The notes: generated by a model from the letters alone, not told the origin. Positions 11,777 through 22,765 are shown, numbered from the stretch's first letter. The stretch: DNA of 64,000 bases from Aptenodytes patagonicus (GCF_965638725.1 NW_027472020.1:310001-374000); one strand, 5' to 3'. Translations and numbers: made by a program.

Positions 11777-11920
11777 GCTATTTCAGTTGGAAGGGACCTA
11801 CAACGATCATCTAGTCAAGCTGCCTGACCAATTCAGGGCTGACCAAGTTAAAGCATGGTAATAAGGGCATTGTCCAAGTGCCTCTTAAACACTGACAGGC
11901 TTTGGGGCATCGACTTTTTA
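11777..11920 (-). mobile_element. CR1 3'-end fragment (left arm)
   Basis: The reverse complement reads as a CR1 3' terminus: CTGTCAGTGTTTAAGAGGCA, then CTTGGTCAGCCCTGAATTGG, then GATCGTTGTAGGTCCCTTCC and the tail. About 145 bp remain, inserted in the 21-bp minisatellite. The counterparts are 52,344-52,490 (+) and 60,499-60,645 (+). Confidence 0.85.
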
Positions 11921-12799
11921 ATGTCCAAAGCCTCATTTTTAAGGTCCAAAGCCTCATTTTTATTTTCCAAACCTGAATTTTGAGGGCCTGAACTCTCATT
12001 TATAGACTTCAAAGCCTCATTTTTAGGGTCCAAACCTTCATTATAGGTCAAAAGCCTGAAATGCCGGGTGGCACCTAATTTTCAGGGTCAAAGCCTCAGT
12101 TTTAGTTTGCAAAGGCTCATTTTCAGAGTCCAAACATCATTTTAAGACGCAAAAGCGCCTTTCAGAGTCCAAAGCCTCATTTTAGTTTCCAAACCATATG
12201 TTATAGGGCTCAAAGCTTTATTTTTAGGGTCCAAATTCTCATTCACAGGGTCCAAACCCCTCTTTTACAGCTCAAAGTCTTCATTTTAGGGCTCATAATC
12301 TTACTTTTAAGGCCCAATGCTTCATTTTAAGGGTCTAAACTCCCATTTTTAGGGCCCAAACCACTTTTTTTAAGGTCCAAAGCTACATTTATGGAGTCTG
12401 AATTATCGTTTTAGGGCCCAAAGCATCATTTTTAGTTTCCAGGGTCTTACTTTTAGAGTCCAAAGCATCAATTCTAGGCTACAAAGCCTCATTTTTATCA
12501 TCCAAACCCGCACTTTAGGGAACACAACCTCATTTGGGGTCTCAAAGCCTCATTTTTATTGTTCAAAGCCTCATTTTTAGCATCCAAACATCTTTTTCAG
12601 GGCTGAAAGCCTCCTTTTTAAGGCTCAAAGAATCCGTTTTGGATCCAAATCTTCATTTTCAGAATCCAAAGCCTCATTTGTAGCATTCTAACCCTCATTG
12701 GTAGGGTCCAAAGCTTCATTTGTAGGGTCTTAACCCTCATTTTAGGGTACCACGCCTCATTTTTAGGGTCCAAAGCCTCAGTTTGAGTTTCCTGGTTTC

Positions 12800-13030
12800 G
12801 TTTTACTAAACTAAGGCAGGTCCGGCCCTTCCCTCAGGCCTTTCCGGGCCTCAGAGGCCATTTGGGCACGGCAGAGGGGACGGTCCCGCCAGTGCCTGAC
12901 AGGGAGGAGAGACGAGGCCAGCGCGGATGCGCTGCCTTCCTTCGCCCCTGGGACGACATCTCCCAGCGTGCCGCTGCACCTTGTCTGCGCCCACTGGTGC
13001 TGTGGGCTCCCGCGTGGCCGCCATGATGGG
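12800..13030. promoter_or_regulatory. CpG-rich promoter-like segment with ZNF143-like and YY1-like sites (left arm)
   Basis: A GC- and CpG-rich island inside the AT-rich 21-bp minisatellite. At 12,953-12,971 the sequence ACGACATCTCCCAGCGTGC matches the ZNF143/THAP11 consensus ACTACAATTCCCAGCATGC at 15 of 19 positions. At about 13,015-13,025, GCCGCCATGAT is the reverse complement of a YY1-type ATGGCGGC core. Such pairs are typical of CpG promoters. Which gene it serves is unclear: the unidentified exons at 13.6-14.7 kb (minus) and the CCDC81-like gene (plus, ending at 9.3 kb) are both near but neither start abuts it. Confidence 0.5.
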
Positions 13031-13615
13031 GGTTTTAAGGTCCCAAAGGGTCAATTTAGGGTCCAAAGCCCCATTTTGGGGGTCCAAACCCTCCTTTTTA
13101 GGCTCCAAACCCTCCTTTTAGGGGCCCAAGACTCCTTTTAGAGCCCAAAACCACATTTTAAGGCCCAAACCCTAACTTCTAGGGCCCAAAGCTTCCCATA
13201 AGCGTCCAAAGCAGCATTTTAAAGCCTCATGTTGGGCCCAAAAGCCTCACCTTTGGGGCCTGCGGCCTCATACACAGACTCTGTGCTGCTCTGTGCTCGA
13301 GACGCCTTGGGAGGAGGAAAGCTACTGTCCTCTCTCAGCCTGACAAGAATTTGGCTTAGATCCAAGGAAAGGGAGCAGAGGGAAGTGATGTTGTGCGGGT
13401 ACGTGGGTGTGGGCCACTAGTGGGGAATGGACTCTATGGGTAGGGTCACAAGTGCCCAGTTAGTGTACTGTTTATCTTTGAGATGGCATGCTGTTTCCAA
13501 ACGACCATTCTTTTAAGGTAGAATGAAAGTCTACCCTGCAATGTTAGATTTGTTGTGACTTGGTGGCAAAACCCCCCCACAATACAAACCAGGAATATGA
13601 CGCAGAAGAGCTTAC

Positions 13616-14723
13616 ATTTCAAGGTTTGGGGACTTGCAGCCAAGCTCTGTCCTCCCCAGAGCCTTCTCTGCCAATGTTTTCTCCACTTCTGCCATCAGCC
13701 ATGGAAGGAAGTCGGTCTCAATAGCTTCACAAGAAGAAAGCAAGAAAATGTTCGTGTCTCAAGGAGGAAGGGCAGCACCTTGGGAGTCATTTGCATTTGG
13801 CTCCAGACATGAAAGCATGACCTTCCTCCTTAAAAGACACTCCCTTTGGAAGAGCCAGATGAAATCTCTCAGGAGACGTTAGCCGTCTTAATTCCTGCCT
13901 GTTTCCTGAGGTTCCCCACCTTTATGGAGCTGGGCCAGAGCCCCCTCAACCTAAAAAACGGTTCTTCAGTTAAACACCAGTAACCGAGTTTCTAATGTCA
14001 ACTCATTTCTCCCTTGCTCTGTTAATCCTTCATAAAGATGCAGAAAGACTCACAAAACCCTCCTATCTCTTTGTCTGATCTGCCAAAATACAGGTGTTAG
14101 GCTAGAGATCTCCTGTTCCGTGGCCTGCTCATGCTAGCCAGCTGCTTAATTCACGGGAACGCAGAAGCAGCTCTTCTCAGGAAAAGAAAAACAAACCAAA
14201 AGACTACCCATGAGCGGAAACATTAGTTTTCTAACTGGCATTGCTCCACAAAGCAACAACCTGCCTAGCTACAATTGGAAAGGAACAAATAAAATTTCCT
14301 TTTAGCACATAATACTAAGGAACAGGACTGTCAAGTGTGTTTCATGGCTAGTCTGCCTGTTACATTGCTACATTCACAAATAAAAAGAAAAAAAATATAC
14401 AAACCTCTCTCAATTGGGTCATAAGGACAGTCGCTCTCAGGAAGGTTGCTCAAGACCGAGTCACCAAGCTCAGCCAAGACCTGCTGAGCAACTGTCCAAG
14501 CTGCCATCTTCTTGGAGGTCTCCTCCAGTGCCTGCATTGGTTGCGTCTGCTGGCATTCACAAGGTTCCTGCCAAGACAATGCTGCCTGTAAAACACTCAG
14601 GCTTTAGCTGTTACTTCTCTGATTTGGAAGAACACCTCAGCAAACAACATAACGATCAAGAACATCAGTATATGCCTCATACCACTTCTTCTACAGCTTG
14701 ATGGGCCATAGCTCCTCCTCTTT
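13616..14723 (-). CDS. three splice-consistent exons of an unidentified gene (left arm copy)
   Basis: Minus-strand exons: a, coding from the ATG at 14,709 to 14,683 (exon perhaps starting at 14,731); b, 14,585-14,405; c, 13,724-13,616. Phases agree (0 between a and b, 1 between b and c). The ~105-residue product starts MALQAVEEV, continues AALSWQEP, includes KKMAAWTVAQQVLAELGDSV and SDCPYDPIER, then AIETDFLPWLMAEVEKTLAE. The composition looks like a real globular/helical protein, but I do not recognise it. No downstream exon is visible before the minisatellite, so it may be a gene fragment captured in the repeat. The left copy has Met where the right copy has Leu in exon b (TQPMQAL against TQPLQAL). 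Confidence 0.5.
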
Positions 14724-14879
14724 CTCCCAGGCTGGACAGCAAAGAAGATGGTCATTCAAGAGGCACGTCTGCCTGACATACCAGCTCCACCTTTACTCCG
14801 TGGTACCAAGGCTCATCTGAACACAGCTCTGGAAAGCAAAGGCATAAGGACTGCCATGTGTTGGGAATCTTCTGAGCTT

Positions 14880-15830
14880 TGAAAGAAATCATGACTGCTT
14901 TGAACCTTCAAAATCAGACTTTGGGGCTTAAGAATGACGCTCTGGGCCCTTAAAATGAGTCTTTGAACCTTAAAAGCGTAAACCTTGGAACTTATAAATG
15001 AGGGTTTGCACCCTAACAATGAGGCTTTGGACCCTAAAAATGAAACTGGGTCCTAAAAAAAGGCTATGGGTACTAAGAGACAGGCTTGGAGCCTAAATGT
15101 GAGGATTTGGGCCCTAAAAATGGGGCTTTACACCCTAAAAATGGGTCTTTGGACACTCAGAATGAGGCTTTGGGCATTGAGAAAATGCGGCTTTGAGCCC
15201 TAAATGAGGAGTTTGGACCCTGAAAATGAGGCTTTGGGTCCTCAAAATTGCAGACTGGATCCTAATATTTGGCTATGGTTTCTGGAAATGAGGTTTTGGT
15301 CCCTGAAAATGGCGCCTTTGAAACTAAAAATGAGGTTTTGGGCCCGAGAATGAGCATTTGGACCCTATAAATAAGGGGTTGGACTCTACAAATGAGGCTT
15401 CGGACCTTTAAAATCAGATTTTGGGGCTTAAAAATGACGCTCTGGGCTCTTAAAATGCGTCTCTGAACTTTAAAAGTGTGAACCTTGGAACTTATAAATG
15501 AGGTTTTGTACTCTAAAAATGTGGGTTTGGACCTTAAAAATGACTATTTGGACCCCCCAAAGGAGGCTTTGCTCATTTAAAAATTACATTTTTTGCCCTA
15601 ATATTGAGGCTTGCTTTATAAAAATAACCCGGCGTTTAATCTTAAAAATGAGGCTTTGGACCTTTAAAATGTTGGTTTGGGCTCTAAACTTTTGCTTTTA
15701 GGCCTTCGCATAGGTTTTTTTGCCATTAAGTTTTAGGTTTCAGCTCTAAGAATGAGGCTTTTCTCCTAGACATGAGGGTTGGGACTCAAAAACGTGGAGC
15801 TGGATGTTAAAAAGGAGGGCTTTTTTACCC
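14880..15830 (+). repeat. 21-bp minisatellite, opposite orientation
   Basis: The same minisatellite family as at 11.1-13.3 kb, but here the plus strand reads CCCTAAAAATGAGGCTTTGG, so the array has flipped. A ~110 bp internal direct repeat is visible (near 14,910-15,015 and 15,405-15,510, both with GGGGCTTA, AATGACGCTCTGGG and AACTTATAAATGAGG). The right-arm copy is about 48,427-49,378. Confidence 0.88.
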
Positions 15831-16163
15831 AAAGCATGCGCAGATCTTGTAGCTAGAGAGGCAAGGCTTTGGTGGTGGTGTTTATACTTCAGTTGGGCAT
15901 GTCCTTGAGCAGCCTGATGGGACCTGCTCTGGGCACGGGGTTGGGCTGGAGACCTCACGATGTCCCCTCCAACCAGAATTATTCCATGATTTTAAGATTT
16001 TCCTCCGTAGAAAGACCCAATGTGACAAGCTCAGCTGGACAGGGTGACACTACAGACTCCCCGGTGAGACACATCTCACCCCCACACTGAGCTCCTGGTT
16101 CTGGGTAGGTCTCTCCATTTTGGCACTTCAACAAGGTCTTCCAATTCCCAGCCTGGCACCCTC
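15470..16163 (-). repeat. nested inverted repeat, arm b (left arm copy)
   Basis: Inverted counterpart of 10,797-11,530. It contains the same CR1 3'-end-like piece (about 15,885-16,000, here on the plus strand, with GGTTGGGCTGGAGACCTCAC) and the CTCACCCCCACACTGAGCTC block. It lacks a ~19 bp stretch present in arm a (around GTGACACTGTGACTGGA). It abuts an ERVL-type LTR at 16,164. Confidence 0.85.
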
Positions 16164-16506
16164 GGATGCCCAGCTAATCCCTGAGCAATGGCAGCCCCTG
16201 CCAACCTCCACCTCCCTGTCCAGTTTTATTGCTGAGCATGACGTCGTATGGTATGGAATATCCCTTTGGTCACTTAGGGTCAGCTGTCCCAGCTGTGTCC
16301 CCTCCCAGCTTCTTGTGGACCCCCAACCTACTCACTGGCAGGGCAGCGCGGGGAGCAGAAAAGGCCTTAACGCTGTGCAAGCACTGCTCAGCAACGACTA
16401 AAACACCCCTGTGTTATCAACGCTGTTTTCAGCACAAATCCAAAACGTAGCCCCATACAGGCTACTATGAAGAAATTTAACTCTATCCCAGACAAAAAAC
16501 AGTACA
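16164..16506 (-). mobile_element. ERVL-type LTR fragment (fossil), left arm
   Basis: A fossil LTR of a common avian ERVL-like family, recognised from its U3 start on the minus strand (TGTACTG... GGGATAGAGTTAAATTTC), the block TGTGTTATCAACGC (plus strand) and an AATAAA on the minus strand near the end. No internal retroviral sequence adjoins it, so it is a solo or partial LTR. The identical element lies in the right arm at 47,749-48,091, so it inserted before the arms were duplicated. Confidence 0.75.
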
Positions 16507-16509
16507 GGT

Positions 16510-17220
16510 GGTTAACCCTGGTTTCCCATCATGCCTTAGGCCCATCAACTTTGGGGTAGTTAAACCTGGGGGCCCATCAACCATGGGTTGGTAAACCCCA
16601 GCATCCAATCTCCACAGGGGCCCATCACCCTCAGGGTGGTTAACCCTGGGACCCATAACCCCTTGGAGCCGCTCAGTTTTGGGGTGTCTAACCATGGGGG
16701 TCCATCACACCTTAGGCCCAGTCACCCTTTGGGTGTTTAACCCCAGGGGCTCATCAGCTTCGGAGCCCCTCCAGCTTTGGGGTGTTTAAGCCCAGGTGCC
16801 CATCACTCCTTGGGCCCGTCAACCTTGAGGTACTTAACCCTGGGTTCCCATCACACTTGGGGTGGATAACCCTGGGAGCCCACCACCCCAGGGGCCCATC
16901 ACCCTTGAAGTGGTTAAAGCCCATCAACCATTAGGCCCAACACCGTTGGGGCGGTTAACCCTGGGGGCCCATCGCCCTTGGGCAGTTAAAGCCAGGGCCC
17001 AACACCCTTTGGGCGCATCGTCCTTGGGGTGGTTAACCCCAGGGGCCCATCACCTTTGGGGTTTTTTACTCTTGGGGCCCATTAGCCCTTGGTCCCATCA
17101 TCCTTGGGGTGATTAACCCTGGGCCCATCAGACCTGTGGTGGTTACCCTTTGGGCCCATCATATGTAGGGCCCATCACCCTTGGGGTTGTGAACCCTGGG
17201 GCCCCATCAGCCTGGGTGCC
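16510..17220. repeat. ~30-35 bp minisatellite, GGGGCCCATCACCCTTGGGG type
   Basis: Degenerate tandem units built from GGGCCCATCACCCTTGGGGT followed by GGTTAACCCTGG. About 20 units with variable spacing. No gene. The right-arm copy is about 47,035-47,745. Confidence 0.85.
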
Positions 17221-17234
17221 CGTCCCTTTTTGCT

Positions 17235-17700
17235 TTGAAGGACCTTGGGGCTGTGGTGCCCACTAAGGTGACCATAAGTAGCAACATGCGAAGAAGGTCA
17301 TCACCATCCTGGGTGGCACTCGGAGGGGTGTGGCAGTAGGGTGTGTGCTCCTTCCTCTCCACTCAGCACTGATGAGCCAACCCTTTGAACACTGGGTCCA
17401 AGTCCTGGGCTACCAGTACAAGAGAGATGGAGTGACTGGGAGAGTCCAGTAAAGGGCCCCTGAGATGCTCCATGGCCGGGAGCCTCTTGGACGGGCTGTG
17501 TGAGCCAGACCTGTTCAGCCTGGAGAAGAGTTGGCTGTAGGAGGTCCCACCCAGGTGGGATCTCAGCAGTGGCAGTGACAGGACAAGAGGCGCAGGGCAA
17601 AAACCGAGACACAGAGTGACTTGGGAGGACACTTCTTTACTGTGGGGGTGACTGAGGCTCCTCGGGGAGGTTCTGGGGTCTCTAACCGTGGAGCGATAAA
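17235..17700 (+). mobile_element. old CR1 LINE fragment (left arm)
   Basis: Resembles the 3' half of a diverged CR1 in plus orientation: TGCTTTGAAGGACCTTGGGG, TGGGTCCAAGTCCTGGGCTA, TTCAGCCTGGAGAAGAG and a C-terminal region ending at CACTTCTTTACTGTGGGGGT. It is much more decayed than the CR1 at 1-629 and has no long open frame. The right-arm copy is at about 46,555-47,020 on the minus strand. Confidence 0.7.
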
Positions 17701-17729
17701 AGGCCACCTGGATGTGGCTACAGTGGGCT

Positions 17730-18060
17730 CCCTGGGGCTTGCCTGAGCCCCCCAGCACCCCTTGAAGGGCCCTGCTTCCCCCCAGGGTCTTCCAGGGGCC
17801 CTCCCGAGCAACCCAGGACGCTGTGAAGTTCCTTGCAGCCCCCCCAGGGACTCTCCCAAGCCACCCCCAGGACCCCGTGAAGGTCCCAGCTGACCCCCAG
17901 GGACCCTCCTGAGCCCCCCAGCACCCCATGAAGGATCCTGCTGACCCCCAGAGACCCTCCCAAGCCCCTCCAGGACCCCATGAGGGTCTCTGCTGCACCC
18001 TGGGGACCCACAGGGTCTTTCCCGGGAGGGGGACAGCAGGTGACACTGGGGACACAGGAG
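17730..18060. repeat. minisatellite in the ADPRH 3' flank
   Basis: Tandem units of roughly 60-70 bp with GGACCCTCCTGAGCCCCCCA, GCACCCCATGAAGGATCCTG and GCTGACCCCCAG. They directly follow the ADPRH stop codon, so they may be transcribed as 3' UTR. The right-arm copy is about 46,195-46,525. Confidence 0.8.
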
Positions 18061-18064
18061 GGGC

Positions 18065-21000
18065 TCAGCGCCTCCCCCAGGCCAGCGCGTGGAGGCGGTG
18101 AGCGGCATCGCGCAGCCGCCCACGGTGCTCAAGGCAGCAGTGCAGCCCAGGGGGGATGGGCGCCAGCCCCCCCCGCAGCCCCCAGCACCCAGCGGCGATG
18201 GTCCCCGTCGAATCGCTGTCCCCACCATGCAGCACCCCCCTGGCACACAGGTCCCCCCAGCATCCACCGGCTGCCAGCAAGGCCTCCAGGGCCACCATGG
18301 GTGCGTCATGGCCGCTGCGCCCTGGCCACCCCTCCAGTGCCCAGCCCAGGTACACTGCATCCCGCTCGGCCGGTGACGGAAGGGATGGCACCTGTGGTGG
18401 GCCACGACCCTCCAGAAGCCCCCGAGACTCCAGGTACCTGCAGGGACATGGAGACATTGAAGTCACTGGGAACACTGGCGTCACTGAGGACAGGGGGACA
18501 CTGGGGTCACTGGGGATATTGGGGTCACCAGGGACACTGGGTCAGCAGGGACACTGGAGACATAGGGACACTGGAGTCACAAGGGACATTGGTGTCACTG
18601 GGGACATTGGGGACATTGGTGTCACCAGTGACAATGGGGTAACCAGTGACACTGGGGGGGTCACCGGGCTGTGGCTCTCCAGCAGTCCCTGTGACACCAG
18701 GTACCTGTGGGGACACTGGGGACAACTGGGACACCTGGGGGTACCGTGGCAGTGGATGCAGCGGGGACACCAGTAACACTAGGGAAACCAAGAGCACCAG
18801 GGACACCAGGGACACTGAGGTCAGTGGGGGTGTGGGGTGGCCCTGGGCCACGTTCCCACAGCTGAGGATGGCAGCACTGGTGGGGACACTGGGGACAGGG
18901 GCACACTGGGGGCAGGATGGGCACTGGTGACCCTGCAGACAGGCTGGGCGCCAGCGTCAGCAGTGACGCCAGTGGGAGTGGGGCAGGGGACACTGGGACC
19001 ATCCAGGCACTGGGGCAGAGCAGTGACACCAGTGGCACCAGTACAGTGCACCGACAGGACTGGGAGAGAGCCTTGCGGGCACCAGTGTCACCAGTGACCC
19101 CCTGAACCCCTCCCAGTAATCTCACCAACCCCTCCCAGTGCTCCCAGTGACCCCACAGAACCCTCCCAGTACCCCCTCACCGGTGCCAGGCATCCCTGAA
19201 GAAGGGCCAGGCGGCAGCGTTGTCCCCCACGGCCACCCCGGCACCCTCCACGTAGTCCCATGCGAGGGGCAGGACTCGCAGCAGCTCGGCCCCCCAGCGC
19301 TCTGGGGGCTCCCCCCGAGCCCCCAGCGCCCCAAAGAGGGCCACCGCCAGCGCCCCGAGGTACCCTGCGGGGACAGGGCTTTCAGAGGGGCTCCAGTGTC
19401 TCCTGCTCCCCTCTCCCCCCTTGCCTGGCACCCACCGGTGGGGTGGTGGTGGGTCATGCGCCCACTCTCGATGCTCACCCGGATCAGCGTCGGCAGCTCC
19501 CAGGCGTGCGGGTACCTGCATTGGCATCAGCCCTGTCCCCGTCCTCCCCTGTCCCCTCCCTGTCCCTGTACCCCCAGCCTTGTCCCTAGCCCCACGCCGC
19601 CACCCTGGTCCCCACTGTCCTTGTCCCTGCTATCCCCATCCCCCCTGGCCCCGCCACCTCCATCTCCCCCTCTCATCTGCTCTGTGACCCCTATGTCCCC
19701 TCTTCCCTATCGCTGTCCTCATGGTCTCTGTCCCCTAGGGCTCCCTGTCCCCTAGGGCTCCCTGTCCCCACTCCCCCAGCTCAGACATCCCCAGCCCCCC
19801 CAGCCCCACTGTCCCTCGCCTCCCAGCTCCAGCACCACCATATCCCCAATCCCCGGTCCTTGCCCTCTCCAGCTCCAACACCCCCGTGTCCCCATCCCCC
19901 TCTGTGTCCCCGTTCCCCCACCTCTTACACCCCCATGTCCCTGTTACCCCATCCCCATCACCTCATGTTGCCTTCCCTCAAGCTCTGACACCCTCATGTC
20001 CCTATCCCTCAAGCTCTGACACCCCCGTGTCCCCATCCCCATGTCCCCCCATCCCCCCTTCTCCCCGTCTCCCCATGTCCCCATCCCCCTATGTCCCCAT
20101 CCCTCCAGCTCTGACACCCCCATGTCCCTGTCCCTGACTCCCCTATGGCCCTGACACCCCATTACCCAACAGCCCCATCTCCCCATCCCCACTATGTCCC
20201 CATCCCTCCATCTCTGATATTCTGGTGTCCCCACCCCGCTGTGTGCCCCTGCCCCTCGTGTCCCCATCCCCCCCAGCTCTAACATCCCCATGTCCCCATT
20301 GCCCCAGCTCTGACACCCCTGTGTCCCTGTTCCCATCCCCTCTGTCTCCCTGTCCCCTCCATGCCCCTGTCCCCGACACCCCTGTGTCCCCATTCCCCCT
20401 GCTCTGACACTCCCATTCCCCCATCCCCTCCATGTCCCTCTCCCCTCCAGCACTGACACCCCCATATCCCCATCCCTGACACCCGCTATGTCCCCATCCC
20501 TCCAGCTCTGACACCTCCGTTCCCCCCGTCCCCATGTGTCCCCCCATGTCCCCATCCCCCCCACCGCTGTCCTTTCCTGTGTCCTTGTCCCTACCTGAGG
20601 CCAATGGCCAGGCTACGCATGGCGGCCCCACAGCCAGTGCCGGTGGGGTTGAAGGGGATGCGGTAGCCCTCAGGCTCCCCAGGCCGCAGCTGCGAGGTGC
20701 CTGGGGGGGTTGGGGGCATGAGACCCCCTGACACCCCCTGACTCCCCCCAGACCCTCGGACCCCACTCACCCAGGATGCTGGTGGGCCCTGGCTTGCGGC
20801 CCTCCATGTCACCCATGGCAGCCACGTAGCGGCGAGCCAGCTCCTGCAGGAGGGCTTCCCCCTCCAGGCCTGGGGCGGGGGGGGTTAGTGAGGACCCCCC
20901 TGGACCACCCAAATGGGATTGGAGGGAGAGGCCCCGTGCAACCCCCAAAACTGAAGGGGAAACGGAAGACACCCATTGCACCACCCCCAAATGGTTGGGA

Positions 21001-22229
21001 AAGGGAACACTGCCCCATAGACAACCCAAAACTGAAGAGGAAGGAGGACACACCCCAAGGACCCCCACAAGTGGAGGGAAAAGGGGACACCCCCCCCTTA
21101 GATCCACCCAAAACTAGAGGGGAAGGGTGACACCCACCCATGGATGCCTCAAAACTGAAGGGAATAAGGGGACACCACCCATGGGCTCCAAAACTGGAGG
21201 GGAAGGGCGACATCCTCCATGCACCCCCCCAACAGGAGGGGAAGCAGAACAATGTCCATGAACACCCCAAAACTCAGGAGAAATGGGGAATCCTCCTGAG
21301 CACCCCAAATTGGGTGGGAAAGGGGTAACCACCACCACCACCCCCCCAAGGTCCACAAAATTGGGAGGGGCAAATGGGGCCCCCCAGCACCCAGCATGGG
21401 AGGAAAGGGAACATAAATTCCCACAAACTCTGGGGAAAAATAGGACCCCCCCCAAAGGGAAATGGGGACCCCCCCCAATTTTTTTGGGGGGGGAAATAGG
21501 GAGCCTCACTTGAGCCCCTAAAAGAGGGGTGGAATTAGGATGCTCCCAAGCCCCCTCCAGGGCTGGCCGGGGACCCCCAAAAGCCCCTCCCAGGGACCCT
21601 CCAGTTTCGGTCAGGGGTATAACAGAGACCCCCAAACCTCCCCAGGGACACCCCCATACAGCCCAGGGGTATAACAGGGACCCCTAACACCACCCCCGGA
21701 CCCCCACCATGCAGCCCAAGGCATATAACAGGGACCTCCAAACCCCCCCAGGGAACCCGCATGCAGCCCAGGGGTATAACAGGGACCCCCCACCCCCCCC
21801 ACACCCACCCCGGAACACTCCACTGTGGACCTGGGGTACAATGGGGACACCATCCCCTGGGGACCCTCCCCTGTGTCTGTGGGGTGCAATGGAGACCCCT
21901 GCTGCCCCACCCCCTCCAACCTGTGGCCAGGCCCTCGGCGGTCGCGAGGTGGAGGACGGTGTCATCACTGACGGGCCACTCGGGGGGCTCAAGGGTGATG
22001 GCCTCCAGCCCCCCCAGCTCGGCTAGCTCAGCATGGATCTGGGGTCCCGAGGTGCAGTACTCCCAGCGGCCCCCCCGGTACCCAAGCGCATCCCCCACCC
22101 CGCTCAGCACCATGGCCGCTTCATAGGCTTCCACTGAGGGCACCCTGGGGGAAACAGTGAGGCTTCAGGGGGGGCGCCAGCGGTGGGGGGTATGCCGGGA
22201 ACCCCCGGGGGCACTCACGTCTCCTCCAT
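18065..22229 (-). CDS. ADPRH: ADP-ribosylarginine hydrolase (ARH1 type), left arm copy
   Basis: Seven minus-strand exons in consistent phases: 22,229-22,219, 22,144-21,921, 20,869-20,771, 20,700-20,595, 19,515-19,436, 19,364-19,181 and 18,437-18,065. They encode 358 residues, against 357 for human ADPRH. The family removes ADP-ribose from arginine in the cytosol, using Mg2+. Diagnostic motifs are present: GDALGY (21-26), [12 protein letters not shown] (63-74), [34 protein letters not shown] (276-281) and HGGDSDST (305-312). The metal-binding aspartates D64, D65, D308 and D310 are therefore kept. The first coding exon is only 11 nt (ATGGAGGAGAC). Every exon read the same as in the right-arm copy. 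The retained catalytic aspartates argue against the inactive ADPRHL1 type. Confidence 0.93.
18438..19180. repeat. ADPRH intron 6 minisatellite, GGGACACTGGGGTCACT type
   Basis: Dense short tandem repeat of 12-30 bp units built on GGGACACTGG and GGGTCACTGG, filling most of the intron between ADPRH exons 6 and 7. It differs by small indels from the right-arm copy (45,076-45,817), including one base in a G-run near 18,653. Confidence 0.85.
19516..20594. repeat. ADPRH intron 4 minisatellite, CCCCATCCCTCCAGCTCTGACA type
   Basis: Tandem units of about 40-50 bp, around TGTCCCCATCCCTCCAGCTC and TGACACCCCC, fill this ~1.1 kb intron between exons 4 and 5. The plus strand is extremely C-rich. Long open frames on both strands (such as 19,944-20,564 minus) are composition artefacts. 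The right-arm copy is 43,662-44,740. Confidence 0.88.
20880..21900. repeat. two minisatellites in ADPRH intron 2
   Basis: Intron 2 (20,870-21,920) holds two unrelated arrays. At about 20,880-21,480 units of ~50-60 bp carry CCAAAACTGAAGGGGAA and GGGGACACCCCCC. At about 21,600-21,900 units of ~55-65 bp carry GCAGCCCAGGGGTATAACAG and GGGACCCCC. Neither resembles the arrays in the neighbouring introns. The right-arm copies are about 42,776-43,376 and 42,356-42,656. Confidence 0.85.
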
Positions 22230-22469
22230 TGCGGTAGCAGCTGGGGACGCCCATCAGGTTCGGGGCACAGGGCCAGCGCTGGCCAGAGGCCCTTAAGGAG
22301 GATGAGGACACCCTGTGGATTCGGGGGCGGACAGGGGCGCTGTCCCCATGGGGATGAGTGGTGAGGGACCCCAGGGCCTCTGTCCCTGGGGGTTGGCAGG
22401 GAGGGGAAAGGCTCCAGGGGGCCCCGAAAGACACTGAGAGGGGACTGGGGGGCTCTGGCGGGCACCCAG

Positions 22470-22765
22470 AGGGGCATGGAGGGACATAGCGGGGGGGGGT
22501 GTACCCAAAGAGGGCTGAGGATACCCAAAGGGTCATGGAGGACCCTGGGGAGGCACCCTAAGGGTACTGGGGGACACCCAAGAGGGAGACAGGGGACACC
22601 CAAAGCGACCCGAGGGGTACCCCAAAGGGGCATGGAGGCACATGGGACGCACCCAAAGGGGCCTGGGGGCACATCCAAAGGGGCACACAGGCACATGGGG
22701 GGCACCCAAAAGGGCCGCGGGGGGCACCCAAAGGGGACACCCAGAGGGGACAGAGGTGTCAAAAA
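22470..22765. repeat. minisatellite upstream of ADPRH
   Basis: About nine units of 30-35 bp with CACCCAAAGGGGCATGG and CACATGGGGG. They begin about 240 bp upstream of the ADPRH start codon and so lie in the likely promoter or 5' UTR. The right-arm copy is about 41,491-41,786. Confidence 0.85.

Larger units (their letters stand above)
11140..13260 (-). repeat. 21-bp minisatellite, GTCCAAAGCCTCATTTTTAGG type
   Basis: Degenerate tandem repeat with a period near 21 bp, read on the plus strand as roughly GTCCAAAGCCTCATTTTTAGG. On the minus strand each unit gives seven residues resembling ALDPKNE, so several open frames with a heptad-like periodicity appear (for example 11,333-11,527 and 11,848-12,051). 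I do not consider them genes. The array is interrupted by a hexanucleotide microsatellite with a CR1 remnant (11,670-11,920) and by a CpG-rich promoter-like segment (12,800-13,030). The right-arm copy is about 50,999-53,120. Confidence 0.9.
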
